NCBI GenBank assembly: GCA_035610835.1 | Contig: CM069443.1 | Span: 58,111,266 to 58,175,265, forward strand | Source of the DNA: Ophiura sarsii | Taxonomy: Eukaryota; Echinodermata; Ophiuroidea; Amphilepidida; Ophiuridae | Reading direction: 5' to 3' | Length of the DNA: 64,000 nucleotides | The notes under the pieces: model-generated | What the model saw: the letters and a program-made list of their open reading frames with translations, nothing else | Told to the model about the DNA's origin: nothing | Database searches by the model: none | Shown: one piece after another, positions 20,222 through 31,674 of the stretch | Position numbering within the stretch: position 1 is the stretch's first letter | Layout: every line of letters begins with the position of its first letter | Program-made: the position numbers and the translations under genes

Positions 20222-21015
20222 CGACTGTCTACCCAGGGTAGACGATGATACACGACTGTCTCCCCTAGGGTAGACGATGATACACGACCGTCACTCTACC
20301 CACATGATACATGACTGTCTACCACAGGGTATATAGACGATGATACATGACTGTCTCCCTAGGGTAGACGATGATACACGACCGTCACTCTACCCACATG
20401 ATACATGACTGTCTACCCAGGGTATATAGACGATGATACACGACTGTCTCCCTAGGGTAGACGATGATACACGACCGTCAACTCTACCCACATGATACAT
20501 GACTGTCTACCAGGGTATATAGACGATGATACACGACTGTCTCCCTAGGGTAGACGATGATACACGACCGTCACTCTACCACATGATACATGACTGTCTA
20601 CCACAGGGTATATAGACGATGATACACGACTGTCTCCCTAGGGTAGACGATGATACACGACCGTCACTCTACCCACATGATACATGACTGTCTACCCAGG
20701 GTATATAGACGATGATACACGACTGTCTCCCTAGGGTAGACGATGATACACGACCGTCACTCTACCCACATGATACATGACTGTCTACCACAGGTATATA
20801 GACGATGATACACGACTGTCTCCCTAGGGTAGACGATGATACACGACCGTCACTCTACCCACATGATACATGACTGTCTACCCAGGGTATATAGACGATG
20901 ATACACGACTGTCTCCCTAGGGTAGACGATGATACACGACCGTCACTCTACCCACATGATACATGACTGTCTACCACAGGGTATATAGACGATGATACAC
21001 GACTGTCTCCCTAGG
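20222..21015. repeat. minisatellite array A1: 93-bp higher-order unit made of three monomers
   Basis: About eight units of 93-94 bp. Each is three diverged monomers: one with CTGTCTCCCTAGGGTAGACG (31 bp), one with CCGTCACTCTACCCACATG (27 bp) and one with CTGTCTACCACAGGGTATAT (35 bp), all sharing GATGATACA ends. The array resumes at 23,820 after an insertion. Confidence 0.9.
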
Positions 21016-21659
21016 GTAGGTACATACGAATCTCGCGATCTCGCGACTGTTCGTGTCAGCCCAAATAGTCATGGAAGATGCGCGCGATGGCCGCCATCTT
21101 TTTTTTTTAGCTGCCCATTGGCAATACACACAGGTGTAGGAAAAATAAGATTACTAAAAAAAATAAACATTGCCCATCACTAAGATTTTTTCCGGCGTAG
21201 TACAGACTTCAAACTTCCTTCACAATAATATTTAATCGCCGTGGGCTACTGACTTTTGCGAGATCGTGAACGTTAGCCGACAAAATCAATTTTCGATCAT
21301 TTTGACCCAACTTTGACATGAAATTTCTCAACTTTATCATGGACCCGCGTGACGGGACTTTTAACCCGCAGAAAGAATAATTTCTAAGGAAACTAAAAAT
21401 GTAAACTTAGTAAGCTTAAAAATGTGGGCAAAACTCGGAAAACACAGAACAGTGGGAAGTGATTACTCGAAATTCCGAATTCTGCGCCCTTTAAATTTCG
21501 CGATGTTTATATTATTGGCAACACTGAGTCAGGTTGCAAATGCAGTGCAGTATACTAGGCTAAATGAATTATTTTTCATTTGTGTATTCAATTTCCACCT
21601 TGTTTGTGTTTACTTTTAGGCTCTACTATACTTGAAATAAATAATAAAAAAGTAAGCAA

Positions 21660-22085
21660 GCTTATTTCAATAAATGTTGGGGGTTGGGGTCGGGTTGGGG
21701 TGGGGGGGGGGGTGTTGCCACCCCCACCCTACACTTTTTAATAGTTGTTGATACACACAACTGTATGGTAACACATACAATTTGTGTGTATCAATGAAAA
21801 CGGCTATGGCATAGAGGGGGAACCTCTGCCCAATTTTTCCATTTACCTTGCCCCCTCCACCTCCCCCCCCCCCCCCCCCCCCCCCCCCCCCACCACACTT
21901 TTTAATAGTTGTTGATACACACACAATTGTATGGTAACGCATACAATTTGTGTGTATCAATGAAAACGGCTATGGCATAGAGGGGAACCTCTGCCCAATT
22001 TTTCATTTACCTTTGCCCCCCCCCCCCCCCCCCCCTCACCACCCTCAACATTTACCTTCCCCCCCCCCCCCCCCCCCCCACCCAC
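21660..22085. repeat. 164-bp direct repeat with long poly-C/G runs
   Basis: A unit starting ACACTTTTTAATAGTTGTTG occurs at 21,731 and 21,895. Each unit holds an inverted pair (TTGATACACACAA and TTGTGTGTATCAA) and ends in a C run of about 20-30 bases. The open frames here encode only poly-Gly or poly-Pro. Confidence 0.75.
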
Positions 22086-22117
22086 CTTTCCCCACGCCTC
22101 GGACGTACGCTCTCAAC

Positions 22118-22665
22118 GATAATAAAATATAATCATTTTCTTTTGTACGATTATATTTTATTATCACAAATTGCTGGTCTCGATTAAATTAGGGTAAAGG
22201 CGTACTACTGGACGTACGTTACTCAACGTCAGTCCACGATAATAAAATACAATCATTTTCTTTTGTACGATTATACTTTATTATCACAAATTGCTGGTCT
22301 CGATTAAATAGAGTAAAGGCGTACTACCGGACGTACTTTACTCATCGGTCAGTCCACGATAATAAAATACAATCATTTTCTTTTGTATGATTATACTTTA
22401 TTATCACAAATTGCTGGTCTCAATTAAATTAGAGTAAAGGCGTACTACCGGACGTACGTTACTCAACGTCAGTCAACGATAATAAAATACAATCATTTTC
22501 TTTTGTACGATTATACTTTATTATCACAAATTGATGATCTCGATTAAATTAGGGTAAAGGCGTACTACCGGGACGTACGTTACTCAATGTCAGTCAGCGA
22601 TAATAAAATACAATCATTTTCTTTTGTACGATTATACTTTATTATCACAAATTACTGTTTAAAAT
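22118..22665. repeat. 120-bp tandem array, five copies
   Basis: GATAATAAAAT recurs at 22,118, 22,238, 22,358, 22,478 and 22,599. Each unit contains a hairpin, with ATAATAAAATACAATCATTT answered by GATTATACTTTATTAT, and the spacer GTAAAGGCGTACTAC. The copies are nearly identical, so amplification is recent. Confidence 0.9.
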
Positions 22666-22682
22666 TAGAACACACATTTGTA

Positions 22683-22869
22683 TACTCTGTTTGGCCATCT
22701 CGAGACAGTGACGTAACTGAACAGGCGCAGCTTTTACGCACGCGGGTGTATCTTCCGCCTTTCAACGCTCGTGTTTCTACGCCAGCGCCGCTAGTATGCG
22801 TGCGCGTTATGTGATGCAATTAGTAGAATACGCGGTTACGTCACTGTCTCGAGATGGCCAAACAGAGTA
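22683..22869. mobile_element. 187-bp MITE with perfect 35-bp TIRs
   Basis: The left TIR begins TACTCTGTTTGGCCATCTCG and the right end (22,835-22,869) is its exact reverse complement. TA lies outside both ends, suggesting a Tc1/mariner-type element. The interior is GC-rich, unlike its surroundings. Confidence 0.8.
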
Positions 22870-23819
22870 TAGCTTGCTTCATCCAGTCTGTTGTTCATTT
22901 CCTGAAATGAAAATAAAACATGATATGAGTTAAATGGAACTTATAACTAAAATACAATTTTATTTAAAATACTTATACGAACTAAATATAAAATACTTAT
23001 AAAAGGTTCATATTGGGCTGTTTTGCATCACAAATTGGGTGCATTTTCAATGAAGATGAATTAATGTTTATCTTTTTATATATACAGTGTTAGGTGTTAA
23101 ACAGATTGGATTTTTGTGTGTCAAATTATGTACTTTTTGGTTAAATTTGGGCTACATTTCAATCAAATTGTTTGGTACTTTTGATCAATTGGGCTACTTT
23201 ACACTTAAATTGGGCTTCTTTCTCAATTGTAGGTGTTTTAAAGACTTATAGGGTTATTTATAATCAATGGTAATTGTTTTTCCAATGTCTTGTGCTTTAA
23301 CAAACAGATTAGATGAATGTTACAGTTAAATTATTGCTTTATGTACATTCTTTTGCTGTTGTTTAGTTCATTTTGATGATTTAGGATTGAATTGGGCTCG
23401 TCTTCATTTGATTTTGGGTGTGCTTTTATACTAAATTGGGCTCTTTTCGGTCAAATTGCGGGTTTTTACGCATTTTTCGTGCGAAAATTTGTCCGGTTCG
23501 AATTGTGACATGTCCTTTATTAATTGCTGGTGCACACCAGTTACATTTAGGGTTAATAGGTTATCAAATGTAACATTTGCATACCAAAACAGCCCATTTA
23601 TACAACATTCATTGGAAATCTGATGCTGTAGGTTTTACACATGTTTCGCACTTATTTGGCTGAATTTCCACGACATTCAAATGATCATATCTCCGCAACG
23701 GAATATTGAATTGACCTCATTCAAAATTAATTTTCTTAGTTTGAATGAGCTCTTTAATTTGAGCCCAGTCTCAACTTGTCTAGTTGATTTTAATTGTATA
23801 TTTACTTGTATATACCTAC

Positions 23820-24492
23820 CTAGGGTAGACGATGATACACGACCGTCACTCTACCCACATGATACATGACTGTCTACCACAGGGTATATAGACGATGATA
23901 CACGACTGTCTCCCTAGGGTAGACGATGATACACGACCGTCACTCTACCCACATGATACATGACTGTCTACCACAGGGGTATATAGACGATGATACACGA
24001 CTGTCTCCCTAGGGTAGACGATGATACACGACCGTCACTCTACCCACATGATACATGACTGTCTACCCAGGGTATATAGACGATGATACACGACTGTCTC
24101 CCTAGGGTAGACGATGATACACGACCGTCACTCTACCCACATGATTACATGACTGTCTACCACAGGGTATATAGACGATGATACACGACTGTCTCCCTAG
24201 GGTAGACGATGATACACGACCGTCACTCTACCCACATGATACATGACTGTCTACCACAGGGTATATAGACGATGATACACGACTGTCTCCCTAGGGTAGA
24301 CGATGATACACGACCGTCACTCTACCCACATGATACATGACTGTCTACCCAGGGTATATAGACGATGATACACGACTGTCTCCCTAGGGTAGACGATGAT
24401 ACACGACCATCACTCTACCCACATGATACATGACTGTCTACCACAGGGTATATAGACGATGATACACGACTGTATACCCAGGTAGACGATGA
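23820..24492. repeat. minisatellite array A2 (93-bp higher-order unit)
   Basis: About seven units with the same three-monomer structure as the array at 20.2-21.0 kb, ending at CCCAGGTAGACGATGATGTG. It is the right half of the array split by the 2.8-kb insertion. Confidence 0.9.
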
Positions 24493-24903
24493 TGTGAATA
24501 GCGCCTCTCTATTCACACTATTGTGTTGTGTATGATCATAGTCAGGGACAATCAAATAAAATGACTATAAATAAGTAACTATAAACCAGGTTATGAATAT
24601 GCTCTCAATTTCAAAATTAACGCTCTGTACAAATATTAAATTATAAAAGTTGTAAGGAAATTACTTTCTTTAATTTGAGATATTACACGTGAAGATTGAA
24701 TGTGCCCAAAACCAAAACAAAGTCCTTTTTTTCATTTCAACAGTTTGTTCGTCTACACAAGGCCTACTCGGACTAGCAACAGGCAGATTATTGATTAACT
24801 GGTAGCGATAACTCACGGTTGATGATAAGTATAACTTATTAATAGCACTCATCGACAGTACTATCATACGCCACCACCAGTGGCGTAGCTAGGATTTTTT
24901 TCA

Positions 24904-24936
<33 letters not shown>

Positions 24937-25787
24937 AGATTTATAAAATTTTCGTAAAAGGTTGCCCCAACTTTTTTTCTAGTCACTTACCTCGTGAATT
25001 TCACGTAAGTGGGGGGGGGGGGGGGAGGGGGTTGAGGTCAAAAAATGTCGCACAGTCCAAACAAATCGCACAGTTAATGTACTACATGTACAATTTTGCC
25101 TTCTATTTGGCTAATAACCTCGGTCTTTTTTCTCAAATTTTTCCTATTTTCCTTTTTTTTTTAGGCGGAGGCCCAAATAACCTCTAACTCTAAATGTGTA
25201 TTCAAGCAACACTGATAAAGAGATAAACAATCTTCTATTAAACACACACACCCCCACACTCCACCCCCACCCCCGTTGGGATATGATTACAGTATTGTAA
25301 TCACTTCAGGTTATTTACGATGTCAAATTAAAAGCACTCCGCAACTGTACTATTAAGTGAAATTTGTGGAACTCTGGACTGGCTGTGTATGTGTTATTAT
25401 AATAATGATAAACCAAGCTTATTAAGCGCACTCCGTCGCAAGACCCCAGTGCGCTGAATAAAAAGTGAAAAATATGAACAAAGATTACAAAACATTATAA
25501 GTAATTTGCTGCAAAAGGTGAGTCTTGAGCGATAGTACATAAGGTGAGGATTGGGATACAAATCCTGTCAGGACTATCACGCGTGTTTAAAACCGAGAGT
25601 GAAAATGTAAACTGCACTTTGTTATATCCTTTTCAATGTAGCGTTCTTAATAATTAACTAATCTTCGTGAACAATGTCTCAAAAATGAACAGACGAAATT
25701 TCTTTACAACTACATAATTTAATATTTTTTAGTTGGACCTACTTAAATATTTTTACATAGGAAACTATACATACTTTCAATTACATA
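24493..25787. repeat. segmental duplication copy A, block 4
   Basis: GTGAATAGCGCCTCTCTATT onward matches 41,936-42,694. Copy A has extra DNA here, including poly-G runs at 24,907-24,934 and 25,011-25,031. A SINE-like tail (AGCTTATTAAGCGCACTCCG) occurs in both copies. Part of this block (about 24,690-24,850) also appears inverted at 53,680-53,780. Confidence 0.7.
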
Positions 25788-26187
25788 CAGGGTGAGTAAA
25801 AAAAAGTGTACTCAACTTTACATTTTTACATTACAAAGGGATTTCCATATCTTAAAATCTGTGCAAACATTTCACAGATTTGTTATTGAGGCAGACGGGT
25901 TAATCTCATTAGCTTTTTAAATAATTTTTAGTTGGTTGAAATTGGTTTTGATAAACATATGTTATATGCTCTTTTGCGTAAAAGTCACCATTTTATGAAC
26001 CGAACAATATTTGCGATATTTTCTCCTCTAAGATCTATACAATTCCACTATTGAAACGGTCCGAACACTAGTCCGAGCTGATTCGTGTTATAATGACATT
26101 GTTTCGTCATTTATTTCGCATTTTATATGTTTGACAAAATAACTGAGATTGTTTGATTTGTCCCTATTAGTTAGCTGTTGTGTTGTC
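25788..26187. mobile_element. mariner-like MITE, right end deleted
   Basis: It begins CAGGGTGAGTAAAAAAAAGT after TA, the same terminus as the element at 42,695 in copy B. The mirrored right terminus (CACCCTG then TA) exists in copy B at 48,184 but is missing here, so copy A has lost its right end. Confidence 0.6.
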
Positions 26188-26349
26188 CAGTCCCTTCATT
26201 CGATTGTCCCTGTCATAATATTACTTACTAGGCGGTCACCCGGGTTTGCCGGTTCTCGGGTTTGAAGCTACTTCCCTGGATGGATGGGGATTGTGGATGA
26301 TTAATTACTGCACTGTTGCTGTTCCACCACACTTACAATCGACAGTACT
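26188..26349. repeat. duplicated flank, then unique sequence
   Basis: TCCAGTCCCTTCATTCGATT to TAATATTA matches 48,203-48,240 and is the last block I can match between copies A and B. Confidence 0.6.
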
Positions 26350-26935
26350 TAAAAATTCGACCCTAGATGACCTTTGACCCCGGAGGACCCAAGAAAAGCA
26401 AAAGCGTTTTATTTTTTCCACGCTCGACCCGCATTCGGGCTTCCCGTCCCCGAGTTTAAGCCCGATCGGACAAACTTTGAAAATTCGACCCTTAGACGAC
26501 CTTTGACCCCGGACGACCCAAGAAAAGCAAAGCCGTTTTATTTTTCTAAGCTCGACTCGTATTCGGGCTTCCCGTCACCGAGTTAAACCCGATCGGACAA
26601 ACTTTGAAAATTCGACCCCTAGACGACCTTTGACCCCGGAAGACCCGACAAACCCTAACCCGTTTTATTTTTGCCACGCTCGCTTCGCATCGAGCATTGT
26701 GATCACCGAGTTTAAGCACAATCCGACCAACTTCAAAAAGTTGACCCTAGATGACCTTTGACCTCGTATGCTCTAGCGAATGCGAACTGGTTTGTAGAAT
26801 GCATGCATAAAGCCCGATCGGACAAACTTTGAAAATTCGACCCCTAGACGACCTTTGACCACGGAAGACCCGACAAACGCTAACCCGTTTTATTTTTGCC
26901 ACGCTCGCCTCGCATCGAGCATATGAAAGCTCGTA
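26350..26935. repeat. roughly 125-bp tandem array, five copies
   Basis: Each unit has GACGACCTTTGACCCCGGA, ACCCGTTTTATTTTTGCCAC and GCCCGATCGGACAAACTTTG. The ACCTTTGACC core recurs at 26,370, 26,499, 26,626, 26,754 and 26,851. Later units are more diverged. A 70-residue open frame across the first units is a by-product. Confidence 0.8.
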
Positions 26936-27221
26936 TTTTTCTCATCATCATACTGAAATTTGACGGCCTAAATCGGTATAATTACGGAGAAATCGATTAA
27001 ATAACGTCGAATTACCGCGAATGGTGGTATACCACCGATATAGTTTGTGTACAACTCAATGGGTACAGTTCACAGCATCTTGTGCGTCTAAAATAAGAAC
27101 CATTAGAGCTATGCAACTCAAACTTTGGAACACAACTTTTTTAAGGATGACCTTTTCATGTAGAATAGAAAACTTCAAGTTGAAAATCGGAAATGTGATC
27201 GGGTCATCTACCTTTAAAGTC
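26936..27221. other. non-coding, nothing recognised
   Basis: No gene or repeat was recognised in this short stretch. Confidence 0.35.
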
Positions 27222-27971
27222 AACTTACAGTGCATGCGAGTCAGTAATAGCCCCACATACATTGTTCAAGCTCTTATAAATTAGTGCGCCAACTAGATCC
27301 CATTATTTTTTTTGATTTATTTGCTTAGTTTGGCCACCATTCAATAGATACCACTAGAAAAAACTTGGGGATTTTGATGGCGGTTAATTCTAAATGAGCG
27401 CAAAATTGAGGTGTCATCAGCTTTATTCTCAAGCCTTTTTGAGCCATTTCAGCTAAGTCCCAGGATATCAGATTACTTTGGTGAATTTTGACATGTCATA
27501 TAGGACATTGTTTTTTATGCATTTTAGACTATTCCGAACACATCTATGTTAGTCTGTAATGTCGATTTCAAAATATGTAAGTCATGTCTTCCGTATTCGA
27601 CAGAGTTGTTGAATTCTGAAGACATAACATGCAATTTATGAAACATCATGCAACAGATTAATGTTGATGGGTTGAGAATGGTTTAAAATGCATGAAAATC
27701 ATTGTCCTATATGACATGTCAAAATTCACCAAAGGTAATCTGATACATGGCCCAAAAAGGCTCGAGAATAAAGCTGATGACACCTCAACTTTGCGATCAT
27801 GTAGAAATAACCGCCATCAAAATCCTGAAGTTTTTTCTAGTGGTATCTATTAAATGGTGGCCAAACTAAGCAAATAAATCAAAAAGTTGATGGGATCTTG
27901 TTGGCGCACTGATTTACAAGAACTTGGACAATGCACAAAAGGCTATTACTGACTCGCATGCAGTGCAAGTT
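27222..27971. mobile_element. 750-bp foldback element
   Basis: The left end (GCATGCGAGTCAGTAATAG) is mirrored at the right (CTATTACTGACTCGCATGC). Arms of about 360 bp match inward through blocks such as TCTAGTGGTATCTATT and GACATGTCATATAGGACA, to a centre near 27,600. A GGGATCTNGTTGGCGC motif inside the arms also recurs at 28,180-28,270, hinting at a larger composite. It is non-coding. Confidence 0.75.
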
Positions 27972-28795
27972 GCTCTTAAGCAAATTTGTAAAAAATCATT
28001 AAAAAAAAAATCTCTGAGATCCCAAACCAGTTTCTTCATTTTTTATTCAAGGTAAACCATCTTTGCAAGTAGATGTCATTTCCAAGGTGTTTTAAAGATG
28101 GCGCACGGATTTACGGAGGTGCGAAAATGGCTCAAAATGGTAAAACTTGACCTTTGACCTGGATTATCTCCGTGCGCCAACGAGATCCCAACCATTTTTA
28201 CTTTTGAATATGTTAAATGCTCTGAGTTCTTCCATATGAACTTGTTTATGTAATGGGATCTCGTTGGCGCGTCAAACTATAAGGGCTTGAAAACTGCTAA
28301 GGACGTTGTTCGTCACGGTTTCAAGGTCAGCGTAATGTGACGCGCGTTGGAGATCCCAATGATTTTGTTTCACTTTTGTTGTGTACCCAACTGGAGGTTT
28401 CAAAATATGTTTTCCTTTCGTTGGGATGTGCATGGTGCGCATAGTTATACTTATAGGGAACGTAGTAATCATTTTACTGGGATTTGTTACTAAAACTTCG
28501 GTGATTTTTTACGACCGAACCAAAACTTTTAGGAATTTAAAAATTTGGCAGTAGTATAATGTTATGGTAATGTATCACTAGTTTTTTTAAAAAGTTGATC
28601 TGAGGACCCATGAATCACCACATGGTACGCCCTTAGAGGCAGAGACTGTTAAAATTATTGTTAAATAGAATTGCTACTCCTCTCGATTTGTATTATAGCC
28701 AGCGATATAGCTGTCATATCCCCATTCAGATCTTATGAATTTTCCCCATTTATTATCCCAATGAACATCTTGCAAACAGTACACAGAAAACCCTT
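27972..28795. other. non-coding; TTGGCGC-type repeats, nothing else recognised
   Basis: A few fragments related to the preceding foldback are present (GGGATCTCGTTGGCGC at about 28,257). A DR1-like TGACCTTTGACCT lies at 28,148-28,160. No gene. Confidence 0.4.
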
Positions 28796-28990
28796 TGTCC
28801 CAACATTTTACTCAACTGTTGAACATATCGGGCATATTTAGTCAACCGTTGAACACATTGGGCATTGTTTACTCAACTAACTTTTGCATAGTTACTCAAC
28901 GTGCTCAACGTTGAGTAAACCATGGCAGTTAATAGCCTATTAGTTACTCAACGTTGAGTAAACGTTTACTCAACATTTTAGCAGTGTATA
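28796..28990. repeat. GTTGAGTAAA foldback repeat, opposite orientation to 3.6 kb
   Basis: TTTACTCAAC units in the left half are answered by GTTGAGTAAA in the right, ending TTTAGCAGTGTA. Relative to the element at 3,627-3,790 the order of the outer ends is reversed. Confidence 0.55.
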
Positions 28991-29002
28991 AACACCTCCC
29001 TT

Positions 29003-29252
29003 ATGATTATTACTATTTCTGATGGTCACGGACCGATATTACTATTAGTCGAAACATTTATCCAGGAAGTGAGCACCTTTCCTGATTTATCTATTGAAAC
29101 TAGTACATTTGTAATGACAACATTACAACATCGGGAAAAGGAAAAGGGTCAAGATTGTGTGCGATTCTATCAACAATACTATTTGTAGTTTATGCTGTAT
29201 GTTATCTTCAAACGACAACATTAAAAAGTAAGTAGATGTGTCAGGCCTGAGA
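29003..29252. repeat. segmental duplication copy B, first block (partner 3,838-4,072)
   Basis: Contains CTGATGGTCACGGACCGATA and AAGTAAGTAGATGTGTCAGG in the same order as copy A, with small indels. Confidence 0.7.
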
Positions 29253-29679
29253 CTAGTCTCAGGTCAGTCAGGCCAAGAGGGACGGGGAGGGACGATTGCA
29301 GCGAAAGCATTTACATGTATATATTATAATTATATAAGCCAGTCGGAAGCGGCCTATTCCTGCAATGATTGGGGCAGTTAGCAAGCCGGCCGGGAGAGAA
29401 AACTCGAGAGCACGATGATTCGATGAGCCTAACCATAACGTATTCGTAAGCCTAAAATATGGAGTTCCTTTAGTATACCCTACCACTGTCTTTAATGGGG
29501 GATTTTTAAAGAACAACAGTTATACACAGTGAGGAATAAAAATGGTAGGGTGTTCTAAAGCTCCCCTAAAAGATCGGCTTACTCTGACTGTATTAAGCGC
29601 AACGAAACGAAACGATACTAAAACAATTATTAACGGAGTGGTATAGGCCTACTCATTTGTATATTTTGTTCTTGAATTT
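29253..29679. other. non-coding, nothing recognised
   Basis: Unique to copy B. No gene was recognised. Confidence 0.35.
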
Positions 29680-30860
29680 CTTTTACAAAGCCGCCCTTTA
29701 GAGGTTATATGCTTATTTCCTAACTTGGAATAACATTCATGTCCATATTAAAAACATTCCTGAATTCCGTTCTCTAATTAAAATCCGTTGCGCAAAATAC
29801 AAAAATGCGAATTTTTCAAACGGATTATACACCTCACCAATAAAATCCTCTATGAAGCCGCGCTTTGACGGTTATGTGTTTATTTCATTAGAATCCCACT
29901 CATGCAAAACAACAACAAAACATTCCTGAATTTCGTTCTCTAATTAAAATCCTTTGCAAAATGCAAAAATGCGAAACGGATCTATAACCAGACCCGTGTA
30001 ATCAGGAGGGGTGGGGTGGCAGACGCATTTTTTCGCGCCGGTTTGGTTTAAAATGTCCTACTAACCCCCAAAAATAATCATATAGGCTATAATTGTCAAT
30101 TTAAAGCACGCCTTCATAGAGGATTTTATTGGCAGATTGGTGAGTTATAGATCCGTTTCAAATGTTTGTATTTTGCACAACGGATTTTAATCAGAAAACG
30201 GAATTCATGAATGGATTGGTTTTGTTATTCTTATGAAATCATCAACATTCAAAGCACGGCTTTTATCGGTGAGTTATTATAGATCTCTTTCGCATTTTTG
30301 TAGTTTGCGCAACGGATTTCGATAAAGAAACACGGCTTCATATAAAGGATTTTATTATGGACGCACCATTTGATTTTCAGGGGGGGGGGGTGGGAAGTTG
30401 GGTTCGGAGGGAATTTTAATTTTTTGGCCGCCGCAGGGGGTTATTTTCTTTATTTTTTAACTCATCGGGGGGGGGGGATTCCTTTTTTTTTTGGCCTGCA
30501 TAGAGGAGGGGGGGGGGGGGGGGTTTCCAAAAACTTCCTCCCCCCCCCCCCCCCCCCCCCCCCCTGAAAATCTAATGGTGCGTGCCTTAGTTTATTAGTT
30601 ATAGATCCGTTAAACGGAATTCCGGAATGAATGTTATGTTGCAGTGTTATAATGAAATAAACATATAACCGTCGAAACACGGTTTCATATGGGTTTATCG
30701 GTGAGTTATAGATCTGTTTTGCAATTTTGTATTTGCGCAACGGATTTTAATTAGAGATGACTATTGTTCTAATGAAATAAGCATACAACCTCGTGCCGGC
30801 TTTGTAAAGAATTTAAAACAATTATAACAATTTGCAAAACATTCCTTTAATAATTTGTTT
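29680..30860. repeat. inverted array of roughly 165-bp satellite-like units
   Basis: Plus-direction units (AAGCCGC then GGTTATATGCTTATTTC then TTAAAATCCG) start near 29,688 and 29,853. From about 30,090 to 30,800 the units run in the opposite direction (CAACGGATTTTAAT, GGAATTC). Poly-G and poly-C runs lie inside at 30,380-30,565. The whole forms a loose palindrome centred near 30,040. Confidence 0.6.
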
Positions 30861-31409
30861 TGATGCGCAAAATAAAACAAGCCAAACAAGATCCTGGTAA
30901 ATCTATAATGTTCTATGCGGTCATTAACACATTACGGAGGAAAATAGAAGATGTTTGGGATGTTGTTTAAACCAACTGTGGTGCATGATGATGGAGGGAA
31001 TTCAGCCCAAATGTATAATGGTTACGATTTATTAAATGATGCCTGTACAAAAATGCTCACCCAGATTGGCCGGTCATCTAATTTTGTAAGCCTTACTTTG
31101 CCTTTATATGTTTGTTTTTACATTTATAAACAGTTTACATGGTTTCCGGCTATGATCGCAACTCTACACAAGTGAACACAATATACATGGTGAGTCAAAA
31201 TATTCAGGTCCAGATTTTAGCGGTTTTTTAAACCAGTTAATGAAATGCGCAGCACAAACACATTGTTTCGATAACCATGATTTTATTTTATTCAAATTGG
31301 TTATTCCAAACTGGAGAGTCCTTTTTTTGTACCAATGTACTTTTTTTGTTTACCAATGTACCTTTTTTGTACTAATGTACCTTTTTTGTGTGAAAACGCC
31401 CCCCCCCCC
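30861..31409. other. non-coding; poly-C run and TGTACCTTTTTTG repeats
   Basis: No gene. The word ATGTACCTTTTTTG repeats near 31,330-31,390. A segment at 31,103-31,140 reappears inside an unrelated repeat at 43,311-43,348. Confidence 0.4.
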
Positions 31410-31674
31410 CTTCATTTTGGACCAGTTGCCCCATGGCCCAATTGCCATATTCCCCTACACTTCATTTAGTGTTATGAATATGTTTGTGCAATACTGTGTT
31501 ATACGGTATCTCAACACCATGGAATATCGTTTTATTAATTAGAGATTCAACAAAACATGTAAATCAGGTCTATTTATCAAATGATAAATGTTTGAAGTTA
31601 GGCTACCAGAAATCACTCAAAGTTGCGCACAGTTCCTGCCAGTGCCAGATGGAACGATAATTTTATTTTTCATT
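31410..31674. repeat. segmental duplication copy B, block 2 (partner 8,218-8,485)
   Basis: Same order of GTTATGAATATGTTTGTGCA, CACCATGGAATATCGTTTTA and TTGCGCACAGTT as in copy A, with a 12-bp indel. Confidence 0.75.

Larger units (their letters stand above)
21016..23819. mobile_element. 2.8-kb insertion splitting the minisatellite, with short TIRs
   Basis: The left end is GTAGGTACATAC and the right end is GTATATACCTAC, a 12-bp inverted repeat with one mismatch. CTAGG lies directly outside both ends (21,011-21,015 and 23,820-23,824), a possible 5-bp target duplication, although the array itself contains CCTAGGG and makes this uncertain. The array in copy B is not split. No transposase is seen. 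The interior holds poly-C tracts, a 164-bp direct repeat, a 120-bp tandem array and a nested MITE. Confidence 0.6.

Noticed and set aside
21667..22132. Gly-rich and Pro-rich open frames
   Set aside because: They are translations of poly-G/poly-C tracts and of the 164-bp repeat.
20222..24492. CRISPR-like array
   Set aside because: Repeats are contiguous monomers without unique spacers, and the genome is eukaryotic.
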